64,000 nt of DNA, taken from Linepithema humile. Its lineage: Eukaryota; Arthropoda; Insecta; Hymenoptera; Formicidae. The position numbers and the translations under genes are program-made. Each line of letters starts with the position of its first letter. Within the stretch, counting starts at the first letter, position 1. Where the stretch lies: assembly GCF_040581485.1 (NCBI RefSeq), contig NC_090132.1, positions 868,001 to 932,000 of the forward strand, read 5' to 3'. The notes beneath the pieces are model-generated. The model did no database searches. It saw only the letters and a program-made list of their open reading frames with translations, and was not told the origin of the DNA. Below are positions 50,062 to 61,574 of the stretch, piece by piece.

Positions 50062-53000
50062 CTATATACGCTTCTTGATTTTCATGTATAATGTAATAAA
50101 TGCTATAATTTCTAAAGTAATATATAGCGATATTAATACTGTTATGTTGAACCAATAATCGACGTGCTTCATACCCACTTCCATAAGAAATTTTTCGGGA
50201 ATAGAGAAATGACAGTAATCCATTGAACATGTCAATTTCGCTCGATCATAGCTACGGTTATAAATATCATTTTTATAATAATATTTAAAAAGCTTAATTT
50301 AATTATTAGCAACGATTTGAACATTTGTAACAACTTTGAATTTATAATACAAGTAAATTATAAAAAGTATTTTTGATACATTAATTAATTATTAAATATC
50401 ATGTGTGTGCAAAGATAAAGTCTTACCCATAAATAGCTATCATAACTCCTTCAAAACCATATTTAGGGAATGATATGTGAAGCAGCCACTGCAAGTAAGG
50501 ATGCGTATCTTTAAGATGCACGAAGAAACCACTAAATAATACAAATGGCATAATTGCCAATGGCCCAAAAATTACGCTATTCTAAAACACAAAAAGTATT
50601 TTCCAACTTATACAAATTAATTGCATATAATATACACTGTGTTGCTTTAATTTCGCAATTATATAAAATAAAAACTGTTTTTTAATTTTTAATTAATTAA
50701 GATTTAATTAATCTCAAAACAATATGTAGCTCAAAATAAATACAAACCTGAACTTTTAGGGCTATACCTATAATAAGACCAATAGTTTGAGCAACAAGAC
50801 AAATAAGGAGGCACATAAGCATGTACAATCCAAGTCTTTCGCTTTCAGGAAGCTGGTCGCTCATAAAATATACTATAAAAGTGTAAATAAACGTGGCAGT
50901 AAGTTGAACGGGAAAATCAGCTAATTTGTTTGCTAGATAGTACGTTCGTAATTTGTACCAACGATTAAAGTGTTCTCGCATAACTATCGGTAACTCCAAA
51001 GGAACTACGAAGCAAACAAAAATTATTGAGGTTACATTTTAACAAGTATTGTTAAATCATATATAATATAAATAAAACTAAACATTGTATTAATTTATGA
51101 GTAGAAATTTTATCCAAATTTGTATTATTTGCAATTTGCATAAAATTTCTACTCGTAAATATATATCCCAGCGAGAAATGACTCTTCGAATTGATGTCGG
51201 GTCGACATCAATACGATGCAATATCGATGATTTCGACGTCAATTAGATATTGGTTTGACGTCAATTGATAGGTCATTTCTCGCTGGGATAGTAAAGAAAT
51301 AATCTTTAATGTATTATAATTACGGTAAAAATTGGAAAAATTTCAATTTTTATAATGTTTTCTTTTTTTATCTTGTTTTTAAAAGCTCTAATGTATAAAT
51401 ATCGCGCTTAAAATCAAATTGTATTAAAAATAATAAACTCACTCGTGATCATTGTAGCGCTAAACGCAGTGAACATTAAAAACATAATGCTGAAGAATAA
51501 CATATTGAAATTATCTAAAACATAAGCAGCGTCTTGACCAATCTTGAAGTATAAAGTGCCGACAATCAGAGCGATCATAAAGTGTATTGCAATCCGTGTA
51601 AGTGTTAATATCTATACAAAATAATTTTAAAAATTTATTAATATTAGTATTATTGCTGTTGTAGAATGTTAATGTAAATTAATATACACATATACAAATA
51701 TATACATATATAAACAATCATGGCAAATAAATTTTATATTTTATATTTTAAAAAATTTTATTAAAAAAGTTTAATATTATTTCGAAATTGATTAGTCTAA
51801 GTAAAGCATAAGATAATGCAAATAATTTTGAATGTGATAAATAAATTTATCTTAATGTAATCTTTATGTATGTTGAACTATTCATATATTTTTTACTAGC
51901 AGCTGGATAATTATGAATTTCTTGAAATTGATTTACATAATTTGTATATTTTATCTGTATGCAAATGCAAATTTCTTTCTAAAAATAATTATATGGACGA
52001 TATTTGCAATGTAGTAAATATATAATTATATTTACAATGTACAAACAATATTACTCTGTCACGTAGTAACTTAATTGCGTTTCTTTTAATAAGAACGCAA
52101 AGCTGTTTCCAGAAATTTGCTGCGTAATGTGGAGTCTGCTTGAATTCCGTTTCAAAAGAGTGTAATCTCATAGAATAAACTTGTTGTGAAGTGACAATTT
52201 CCTCGTGTTTGTTCAAATGTAGAGTTTTCGCTGACCTCCATATGTTACTTTTGCCATTCTCGATCGATTCCACCAACTGAGATATATGAGAACCATAATC
52301 TCCATTGCATATTTCCATCACTAGCAAAATAAGAAGTTTTAAACTACATCAGAGAGATTTTTATACACTACGCGATTAATTTACTTCCAAAATCTTTTAA
52401 TCATTATACGCTCTTATCAAGTCATATAAAACAATTTTCACAGCATTCAAAATCTGTTGTCCTTTTAACATATCCTAACATATTAAATTTGATCTCTGTG
52501 AAAAATTACTATAATATTTATTGTGCAAAATATCCTATTCTAAACAATGCATCTAAATACTCAGACAGCACACATGTCTAAAATCGGGACATAAGACATC
52601 TTAAAGACATCATTAAGACGTCTTTTAGATACCGTGTCTAAAAGGCGTCTTAATGACGTCTTTAAGCCGTCTTATGTCTCGATTTTGGACATGCGTGCTG
52701 TCTGGGTATTTTTTTTAGTTTGAAACATTTTTCCCAAAAATGTCTTGTTTTCAAAGAGTATGTAGTTACAGAATAAAATAGAATAAGACATTAAAAATAA
52801 AACATCTTATGTAGTGCAGATCAAATACATATATCAGTTAAAAAGAAAAATATTAGTTTGTCCTTCTTGTGCTAATTGCTTTAAAAGTGCTACGCATTGC
52901 TTCGAACTGACGCTATCTATGATCTAATAGATCACTAAAAAACAGTTAATAAAGATTTAAAAAAAATAATTACTGATTGCAAGATAAACGTTTGATATTT

Positions 53001-56000
53001 TTTTCGGAAAGAATTAAATTTGTTTATCACAGTATAATCACTTGTGTGATTATTCGATACATCTCTTGTCGAGTATCATAGCTTCCTTATAGACAAACTT
53101 GTGTATTTAGAAACTGTTAAATGCTTAAAAAAATGCAACTTACGGAAATCAATGGGATTGTAATGCATCGGACAGTTTAATCCTAGATTATTTAGATATG
53201 GCACCAGATTTTGCGTACTGCCTGTGTAAACACAATTTCCATCAGCAATTACATAAAGATGATCTATCATGTTAAGAAGCGTCGCACTTGGTTGATGTAT
53301 CGTACAGATAACAGTTCGTCCTTCTTGTGCTAATTGCTTTAAAAGTGCTATGCATTGCTTCGAACTGACGCTATCTAGACCACTAAAAAACAGTTAATAA
53401 AGATTTAAAAAAAATAATTACTGATCGCAAGATAAACATCTGATACCTACCTTGTAGGTTCATCGAGGAATATGACAGGTGGATTATTAATTAATTCAAG
53501 TGCGACGGCAAGTCTTTTTCTTTCACCTCCACTGAGCTCGTTAGTGCGTGTTGAACGAGAGATGTTGAGATTCATTACTGTTAATATTTCGTTGATCTGC
53601 AAAATTAATAAACTGTTAAATTACAAATATCATAACAATATTGTAATAATATTATTACTATTACTGTAATTTATATTTGATATTATATATATTAGGTGTT
53701 AAACTTAGTTTCCGCCGCTCACAAGTAGATCGTGCCAGCTGCAGACGAAATAAGTTTTGATGTTTGAAGTTGCTTGTCTTATGAAGGATGAACATTAATC
53801 AATACAATTTAGTGTGCAAAGATTGAGTATTGTGTAAACAGAGATTTTTTAATCGATGAAAAATGAATCGTAATAAAGTATTTTTTCGACATGTACTTCT
53901 CCACTATTTCGACATAAAGAAAACTGCAGCTGAAACACATTGCTTACTGTCCGAGACTTATAGTGAAGAAGCTCGATCAGAAAAAACGTGTAGAGAGTGG
54001 TTTCAACGTTTTCGTAATCGACGCAAAGTGATCCTTTTGAACGACAATGCGCGACCGCATGTTGCAAAAACCGTGAAAGACACTTTTGGAGCTCGAATGG
54101 GAAATTCTTCCACACCCAGCGTATTCTCCAGATTTGGCTCCATCGGATTATCCCTTTTATCGGATTATCACCTTTTCCGATCGATGCAACACGCGCTCGG
54201 AGACACACACTTCTCCAGTTATGAAGAAGTTCAAAAGTGGGTGGATGAATGGTTTGCTTCGGAAAATAGCGCATTTTATCGACGCGGAATTAGTCTCCTG
54301 CCAGAAAAATGGGCAAAAGTCACAAAAAATAAGGGAAAATATTTTGATAAATGTATTTATTTTACTCTCTTTCTAATAAATGAGTTTTGTAAGACGAAAA
54401 ACGGCGGAAACTTTAACTTAAGTTTAACACCTAATATATATATATATTAAAATTTACATTCATAATGTATTGTTAAATAATAACACAAAAAACATAATGA
54501 TTGCGATACAATGATTTCCATAAAGCACTTGTTTTAATTGTATACATACATTTGCATTGTGCATGTATGTTACATGTGATACGATAAATTTATTCATGAA
54601 GATACGGCGTGACACAATTGAAAAAAATTTCTTATATATTTAATAAAATCTACCCTCTGCACTTTTTGACAATGGTTTAATTTGAGTTTCAGATCGGCAG
54701 CGACGTACATCGCCTCCTGCACCGTCAAAAATGGTTGCAAATTGTCGTCCTGCATTATGTAGGCGGACAATTTTCGAAATTCAGACATGTTCCTTTCCCG
54801 TTCGTTCACCTTGATTTTGCCAGTAATCGAAATTGTCCTAAAGCACAACATTATGCTAATTTATTTATTTGGCAATTTTTTAACCTTTGGAATATGCAAT
54901 GAAATGGACAATTTTAACCGGTTCTAGACGGGCGTACTATATATAGTAACTCGAATATCTCGAGAACGGATTAATATTTTTTAATGAATAAAGTATAATT
55001 TTAATCAGGATTTTAGGTCTACATTTTGATGTAGTCATCACCCATTACCCTTGTATGTCATCACCCATTTCCATCATACTTGCAATTTTCGATTTTTTAA
55101 GGTCGCGTTCGCTCGTTATTTAATAGAATTCGAAAAATTTTTCTTAATTTATTGTTATTGTTGAGAAAAGATAAAAATTTTGTCGAGAATAGTATTAGAG
55201 AATAATAGTAGAGAATTTTATTAAGAATAGTAAAGAAAAGAAAAAATTAATTTCTTTGATTGTTGAAAAAAGTTTGATATATCATGTCTTCTAATTGTAA
55301 CGTCGGGCTCTGTGTAAGTGATTGTTTTGAAGTTTATCACACAAAAACAAACTTTTAGTGCATTGTTATTTACTAAAATCAACATTTCAAATAAAATTTA
55401 AAAAAAAACCCCCGTTCTAAAAGGGTTAAATATCAGTCTACTATCAAACAGAAATTATTAATTGGTAATTAATAATTGCGTAAGTGCTTTAGCCTAATTA
55501 AGATTACTAATTAAGAAACCAGATAACTTAAAAAAATAAAAAATTTAATGGAACAAATATTGATCTAATTTTGTAACACTTTAATTTAAAACATAGGAAT
55601 TAGATGATTATTTTATCGGCACGTTACAATGATATCTCTATGAGATAAAAGATAAGAAGAAAAGGCTTATTTATGCGTGCTCGGCTATCGCCGCGCATAT
55701 CGCGATAGATGCACTTAAACAGCAAACGGACATTGATATCGACTTGCCATAAAATACTCTTATAATGTGGTATATTCGTGCAACCTTGAACGTGACAAAC
55801 CAGTACACGTGTCCCGTGACTTCGCAACGGCTTTACAATGCGTGCGATCATAATGCCTTCGATCGTAATACTTCGTGAAGACACGGCTCCGGTATAGATA
55901 CGGTTTTATCTTACTTCTATCCGGAAGGTTCACACACGATCTAATCGTTAAAGAAGACTTGTGCGATAACAGAGAGATTGCATGTACGATAATCACACTC

Positions 56001-58015
56001 AAGGCTGTTTTTCGATATTTGACGATTGATTTCGATATTTTGGTTATATGTTAATATTCAAAATATGCTTACAACGTGTATAATTGAGTTTTAAGAATGA
56101 ATAATAGGCTGTCGAATAATTATACATTGTGCACTTGGCTTATCGGTTCTTTATCTATGTCTTTCTCATTTGCAAAATTCTACACACATCAAAGTTTTCT
56201 TACAATTGCTTACAAATTAAATTTCTCTCAATTTTTGTCTATATTTCTATCTATTTAATACATGAGGATCTGTTGTAAATGAATCAATCTCTTGTTACTT
56301 TTCTTTAGAATTAGTATTTCAGTAAGTAAAAATGTTAGCGACGTTGAAAGAAATTTGATAAAAAAGATTAAAGAAAACTTGAAAAAGCCTTCAAAATGGG
56401 ACATAAAATGCATACTAACGTGAAACCTGCTAGGATGTTCATTAATGTCGATTTTCCAGCGCCCGAAAGGCCCATAATAGCTGTGAGTTCACCCGGCCGA
56501 AAGTCGCCATTAAGCTCGCTCAGCAATTTTTTTTTTTCTACAACAGAAATCAAGAAAGATCAAATATAAATAATGTGAATATAGATGGCAGAATAATAAT
56601 ATTGTTTTGTAAAAAAAATTTAGTAGATGCTAGCACAAGAAAAAAATAACGCTTTTTAAACTAACGCACTTGTATAAGATCTGTATATCAATATTCTTGA
56701 AATCGATGTCCCAATTACGGTCTAAGTAAAATTGTTGTGTGCATCGAAGTGAAAGTTTCACAGGTGAGAAAGGCACGTTGCCAGTGCAGTATGTTCAGTT
56801 GATATTCAACTGCATATTAGAAGTGACGATACTTGCTACCAAAAAACAATTTACTATATTATTAAAATTATACAAAAATTTCTAATATATATTTTGAACA
56901 ATTTTAATATTTTATATATTTTAACATCTATGTAAGTTTGTCTATGAGAAAGCTATGATACTCGACAAGAGACGTATCGAATAATCGCACAAGTGATTAT
57001 ACTGTGATGAAGCAAATTTAATTCCTTCCGCAAAAATATTTTTCTTTTTAACTGATATATATATATATTTGATCTGCACTACATAAGATGTCTTATTTTT
57101 AATGTCTTATTCTGTAGCTAAATACTTTGAAAACGAGACACTTTTGGAAAAAATGTTTCAAACTAAAAAAAATATCTAGGTGCATTGTTTAGAATATGTA
57201 GCAAGTTTCCAGCCTACATAATTGCAGGATCATAAATGGAATAGAAGATGAGGAATAATCGAGTGATGGTTAATCGAGGTTCTACTGTATTCAATTTTAA
57301 TACTACAAACGCATTTTTCAAACTATTGCCGGGAAACCAGGATTATAGATATAAATTATTATGAAATAAAAAATATAAATATCTTATATATCAATTTTTC
57401 AATTTCTTAATAATAATTGACATTTTTTAATGCACGATTGATCACAGTACCATATTCAGTGTATTTTTAAAAATGACGCGATTTCATGTGCGTATACATT
57501 GATCTAATTAACATCTGACAATGAGTTATAATCGATTTCACAGAACAGAACAAGTTTTTTCTCAATTAGACGCATTGATATTCAAACTGGAATCTAATCG
57601 TATACATTGTGAATAATAAATATAATTCTCAACAGTTGGTCTTTATCTACTTTTGTTTGATTTACTGTTAAATTTATCAACGTATACGAATAAGTCATGC
57701 AACATCCAAAAGTGTAGGAATACCTTTTATGTGATTAATCAATCAAAGCGCATTAGGAACAATGTTTAAAGGCGAGCTATAGAATTAGTCAAGACAAGTG
57801 AAACAATCTTACTACTTTGCCATACTTCGAAACAATAAGCAGTTCTGACATCATATATCTTATCGATTCTAAAATACTTCAGCAGTGATTAGCGTCTTTG
57901 TTCGAACAGTAATTATTCATCTTTTAAACTGTGGATTAATCAATCAATTTAATCCCAATTTTCATATTTATGAAATAAACATAAGAATGGTCTACTTACC
58001 ACTTTCTCTATTCAT
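50062..58015 (-). CDS. ABCG half-transporter C (short N-terminus, variant Walker A)
   Basis: Ten coding exons on the minus strand: 58015-58000, 56537-56420, 54837-54654, 53596-53451, 53382-53144, 52320-52055, 51611-51443, 51004-50748, 50581-50427 and 50251-50062. They total 579 codons plus stop. The first exon is only MNRES plus one base. It joins in phase to KKKLLSELNG, but it is the weakest call. Core motifs: Walker A is GLSGAGKS, with Leu where Pro is usual. The others are Q-loop MQDD, signature LSGGERKR, Walker B VIFLDEPTSGLD and H-loop CTIHQPSATL. Membrane helices follow, with the coupling motif REHFNRWYKLRTYY. The catalytic residues proper (Lys, Ser, Asp-Glu, His) are present, so it may be functional. 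The usual ~50 residues before Walker A are largely missing. An alternative first exon may lie near 56670-56790. Confidence 0.82.
51166..51288. mobile_element. MITE with TCCCAGCGAGAAATGA ends and TA duplication
   Basis: A 123-bp element with 17-bp perfect terminal inverted repeats, flanked by TA at 51164-51165 and 51289-51290. The inside has short direct and inverted GACGTCAATT-type repeats. It lies in an intron of ABCG-C. Confidence 0.85.
52560..52706. mobile_element. MITE with CYCAGACAGCA ends and TA duplication
   Basis: A 147-bp inverted-repeat element. The ends CTCAGACAGCACACATG and CATGCGTGCTGTCTGGG pair over more than 30 bp, with internal AAGACGTCTTTTAGA palindromes. The paralogous copy at 56933-57200 lacks it and has a single TA at the junction, which confirms TA duplication at 52558-52559 and 52707-52708. 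Confidence 0.88.
52855..52999 (-). pseudogene. Partial duplicate of ABCG-C exon 4 and adjacent intron
   Basis: About 140 bp nearly identical to 53306-53447, which covers the start of exon 4 (D-loop to GRTV) and the intron before it. The duplicate has an ~8-bp insertion at the acceptor and stops within the exon, so it is not a usable exon. It sits inside the repeat copy at 52530-53098. Confidence 0.85.
53692..54434 (+). mobile_element. Internally deleted mariner transposon
   Basis: A 743-bp element in an ABCG-C intron. Ends are TTAGGTGTTAAACTTA and TAAGTTTAACACCTAA, with a second shared block GTTTCCGCCG inset at both ends, and TA flanks. The TTAGGT start is typical of mariners of the mellifera/cecropia type. 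The transposase is deleted and shifted (see the separate entry), so it is non-autonomous. Confidence 0.85.
53863..54434 (+). pseudogene. Mariner transposase: DNA-binding part fused to catalytic tail, frameshifted
   Basis: The frame starts MNRNKVFFRHVLLHYFDIKK and covers the N-terminal helix-turn-helix (KTAAETHCLLSETYS...REWFQRF). It then jumps directly to LLNDNARPHVAKTV, the segment around the second catalytic Asp. About 100 codons including the first catalytic Asp are missing. After KDTF the conserved end (HPAYSPDLAPSDYPFYR, third catalytic Asp) continues in another frame from 54086. The first frame nevertheless stays open for 195 codons, through the right end of the element. Confidence 0.8.
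56933..57200. repeat. Dispersed intronic repeat, copy Y (uninterrupted)
   Basis: Inverted copy of 52530-53098 without the MITE and without the partial exon. It lies in the ABCG-C intron between the candidate first exon at 58000-58015 and the Walker A exon. No coding content. Confidence 0.8.
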
Positions 58016-60273
58016 ATATTTAAACTTAATTTTTTAATATAAAGCTTACAATTATTTTTCTATTGTGAATGAATATTTTGTGCATTAATTGTATCGCAGA
58101 ATTATATTTTTATATTATTATATTTTAGCAATATATTTGCTCGTTCCTTTTTTATCAAATGTTATAATTTTTCATATTATTAAAAGCAATACTTGCACAA
58201 TGTTGTCATATAGTCAAATCTTTTGTTATATAATCGATTAAGTGTGCTTAACTGTTAATTAGTAAAAATATAACAACATTAATATGTTACGACAAACATT
58301 TACATTATTATTATAAGCAAAACTCAATATACGAGACTAGGCAAAATGCATGTGTAATATATTATTTTCTCATGCAGACATGGCATTGTGACAAGAGGAT
58401 GATACTAGTTAAATTAATCCTCATTATAATGACTATAGCGTCATGTTATGTTAATGTATGTGCACGCGCGAAAGAACGTTACCCATAGTGCGTAGCGTGC
58501 ACGCGTAACTGCGCATCATTCGTTGAAGTATTAACTATTATACCAATGATATACGTTCTCTCATAAAAATTTTATTTTTAATAAAGTTGTTATGCTGATG
58601 AATAGCGGTGAATGTGTCAGTGGTGAATGTGCCAGTCGCGACAAAATATAGACAAATTAGTGATTAAATAATTAAGGAAAGTAAAAAAGTAAAGAGACTT
58701 TTTTGAATCAACTGAAAATGCATTATAATTTATACTTCTACTATATTTTGCTACAACAAAATTCATGTATATTAAATGTAAATCACACGAATGGCAGTTT
58801 GTTAATATGAATAAAAATATTTCTTACTATCGTTGCTGCGCGACTTTCACAAAATACAATATTATGAAAGTTTTATGAGTTGAAAATTAATTAGATGTAA
58901 TTAATACGTCATACTTCCAATTAGATATTTTTAAGCGTCTGTATATGGCTATTTACGCTTATCGCAAATGACGTTTAAAAAGTTCGGAACTTATCTGAAT
59001 ACCTTATTGATTAAACATTTGATTAAAAAAAATTGAAACAAAATTCGAAATAAAAGTGTAAAATAATACAGTAGGTGTAAGACAATACCTTGTGTTATTA
59101 ATTTATTAATTTATTTTAACGACTGGCTTATTAGTTAGAATATATTATTATGTAATTTTAAATAATAATGTAACATGATGTTGACGCGTGATCACAACTA
59201 AAAAAAGGTCGAAATTGGGAATAACATTTTTGTAATATTATTCTGTATTAATTTTTAATATCTCTTTTGCGTCCTTTTATATATTATTAGCTAATAATAA
59301 ACATATTAATTTACCTTTTGTCAAAATTCCTCTCCGTACGCTGTACGATATATTCTCGAAGAACAGGTAGAGCGATCTATCGACGCACGTAGCCGCATCT
59401 TGCAAATCGCATTTTTTTCGTGTGGACATCGCACACCTTTATCGTCGATAATGTTGATTTTCCAAGCCGTCGTGAACAAAGTTTCTCGCTGACTTTTCCC
59501 GCCGTTCACATCTCTCCTTCGTGCTCTCGCTACCTCCTCTGTCAATCGACTGGCATAGATAATACCACTAGTGCGATTTTACTTATATCTTTATCCCCAA
59601 TCCACGAGGCTTGATAATTACAAGCTTGATACGCGTCAGACGAGCTCATGCTTCTGTCACTCCGGAGTTTCCGTTTTGCTCGTGCTGATTTCACGGCCGC
59701 AAACCATTTCTGCCCAAGCGCGTCTGGCGATCGACTGTATGACGGACCGTGGAGAGAGAGAATGCTTACTCTTCTCTGTAAATGACAATGGGAAAAGCAA
59801 CGTTCAAAGTACGCGAGTAGCCGCTTCGCGCTGGCGTGCGTTCACATTATCAGGAGACACGCTCTTAACGCATACCGAGATAAGATATTTACCATATTTG
59901 CTATTGTCAAGAATATTCACCCGCGCTACAAATGCTCTTTGTCTCACGAAAAAAACAAAAAAAAAACACTAAAGGTAAATTTTGCAAAGTTGGACTTTTT
60001 TAAAGAACTCGAAGCAGTAATTTTTTATAAACATACTGTGCGATACAAGTTTTTTCACAAAAATAAAACTTTAAATAATTATTAGCTTCATATCGCGTGA
60101 AATGTATTATTTTGCATCTATAAAAAAAAGTAATGTTTTAGACTCGCAAAAAAAAATAATAATATATTAAAAGTAACAATTAGAATCGCATGGAATAAAG
60201 TTCCAATTCTACGAATTCTCTTAGACTTTTTTTGTCTGTTAATCCTTTTCCCTTTTATTTTAATCTCTGCAGG
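58016..60273 (-). promoter_or_regulatory. Upstream region and candidate noncoding first exon of ABCG-C
   Basis: A less AT-rich block at about 59315-59900 ends, on the minus strand, in the donor AAAAG|GTAAAT at 59314. This fits a noncoding leader exon (59315 to about 59640) spliced to the small ATG exon near 58015. Its open frames show no known domain and are probably UTR. The rest, 58016-59314, is AT-rich intron. Confidence 0.35.
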
Positions 60274-60521
60274 CAGGGCTGGGCAAACACATTTGAAATA
60301 CAAAATACAAAATACTAACAATTTTAGTATTTATTGCAAAATATCTTCAATTTTTTTATTTAAAATACAAAATTTTTGTATTTTAAATCGAAAATTAAAA
60401 ATTAAAAGTATTTTGTATTTTATAATTTAAATAACAAGATTGTGTTAGCATTGTACATTTTGTATTTCAAATATTTTATTGTATTTGAAATACAATTTGA
60501 AATACATTTTGCCCAGCCCTG
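60274..60521. mobile_element. hAT MITE with CAGGGCTGGGCAAA ends and 8-bp duplication
   Basis: A 248-bp element. Ends are CAGGGCTGGGCAAA and its near-complement TTTTGCCCAGCCCTG. The perfect flanking duplication TCTGCAGG lies at 60266-60273 and 60522-60529. The interior is made of TTTGAAATACAAAATAC-type repeats in inverted orientation. No transposase. Confidence 0.9.
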
Positions 60522-60990
60522 TCTGCAGGAAATTAGAAAACAAATTTACAAAACTAACCTGTGACAAAACCCCTTGACGAGGATTTTCGCCTTAACCAGA
60601 TACCAACATTGTGGTATCATTGTTTTATTCTTGTCTCTATGTATTGAATTTATGCCGCTTTAATTGAAACATTTATGCATATCATGCTTCTCTTGTTCTA
60701 TTACATCACAAAGGTTAATTTTTAACCTTTCTAGTTAATCTCGTTGATGGATAATTTTCTCGACTATGTCAAATTTTTTCGACTCAGAGTTTTAAACATA
60801 TGCTAAAGATATTAAAAAAAAAAAATTACCTAGACGTGTTTTATTGTTTTCAAATAGTTTCAAATGTTAGATCTATTTGAGATTTTAGACCCATTTTTTA
60901 TCTAAGCGAAATTTAGAGGTTTACCCAAAATTCGAAACTTTTTAATATGTCAAAATTAATTTAATCTGTAATTTAAAATACAATAAATCA

Positions 60991-60992
<2 letters not shown>

Positions 60993-61036
<44 letters not shown>
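60993..61036. repeat. (GT)n microsatellite
   Basis: A pure GT tract of ~44 bp about 300 bp upstream of the presumed KDM4 leader exon. The Cys/Val-repeat open frame crossing it is an artefact. Confidence 0.95.
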
Positions 61037-61038
<2 letters not shown>

Positions 61039-61199
61039 TCACATCCCCACAAAGTGCAGCGAACAGTTTTGCCACACACGTGTAAAGTGTGGTTATAATT
61101 CAACGACCATCTTTTACTTTTCTGAGATTTTGATCAAAATTAAAAATTTCATAAATTGCATTTACTTTCTTACGTCTGTTTTCGAATTCCGCGCGGTTT

Positions 61200-61574
61200 T
61201 TCCAATATTTTCCTGGGCGAGAAAAATGCAAGCGGGCGTCGTTTTAAAGCTAAACGATGGTTGGCGGACTGCGAAAAGTGGTGTACGTGACAAATGTCGG
61301 AAATTCGAATTTGCCACGTACCTGGAAGATGGCGTTAGCTGTCGCTACGCGACCCGATCCCGACGCGAGATGCGACTCGAACGTACTCGAACGCCACCTC
61401 ACTGTGCGTACGTGCTGTACATACGTACTACGGCTGATACGTACGACGACGCGCGGATCGACTGGTGTGTGTGAGTGTGTCAAATATCCGTAATATCGTA
61501 ATCGAGTTTTCACGAGTACGATGCTATTGATACAGGAGAGGTGATTCTCAGGCCTGTCTATCTGTCCGTTCAGT
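61200..61574 (+). promoter_or_regulatory. Probable promoter and noncoding first exon of KDM4
   Basis: A CpG-rich block relative to its surroundings, ending in a strong donor (CAGT|GTAAGT at 61575). The KDM4 coding exon starts 17 nt after an acceptor at 63034-63035, so an upstream noncoding exon is needed, and this is the nearest good one. The intron would be about 1.46 kb. Open frames on both strands here show no domain. Confidence 0.45.

Larger units (their letters stand above)
52530..53098. repeat. Dispersed intronic repeat, copy X (carries two insertions)
   Basis: Reverse complement of 56933-57200 over its whole length, except for two extra blocks: the MITE at 52560-52706 and the exon-derived block at 52855-52999. 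The match runs up to ~46 bp from ABCG-C exon 5. The pair makes the insertions directly visible. Confidence 0.8.

Noticed and set aside
60992..61474. 160-codon plus-strand ORF starting with a Cys/Val run
   Set aside because: The start is translated GT microsatellite. The rest overlaps the presumed KDM4 leader exon and other equally long frames on the opposite strand.
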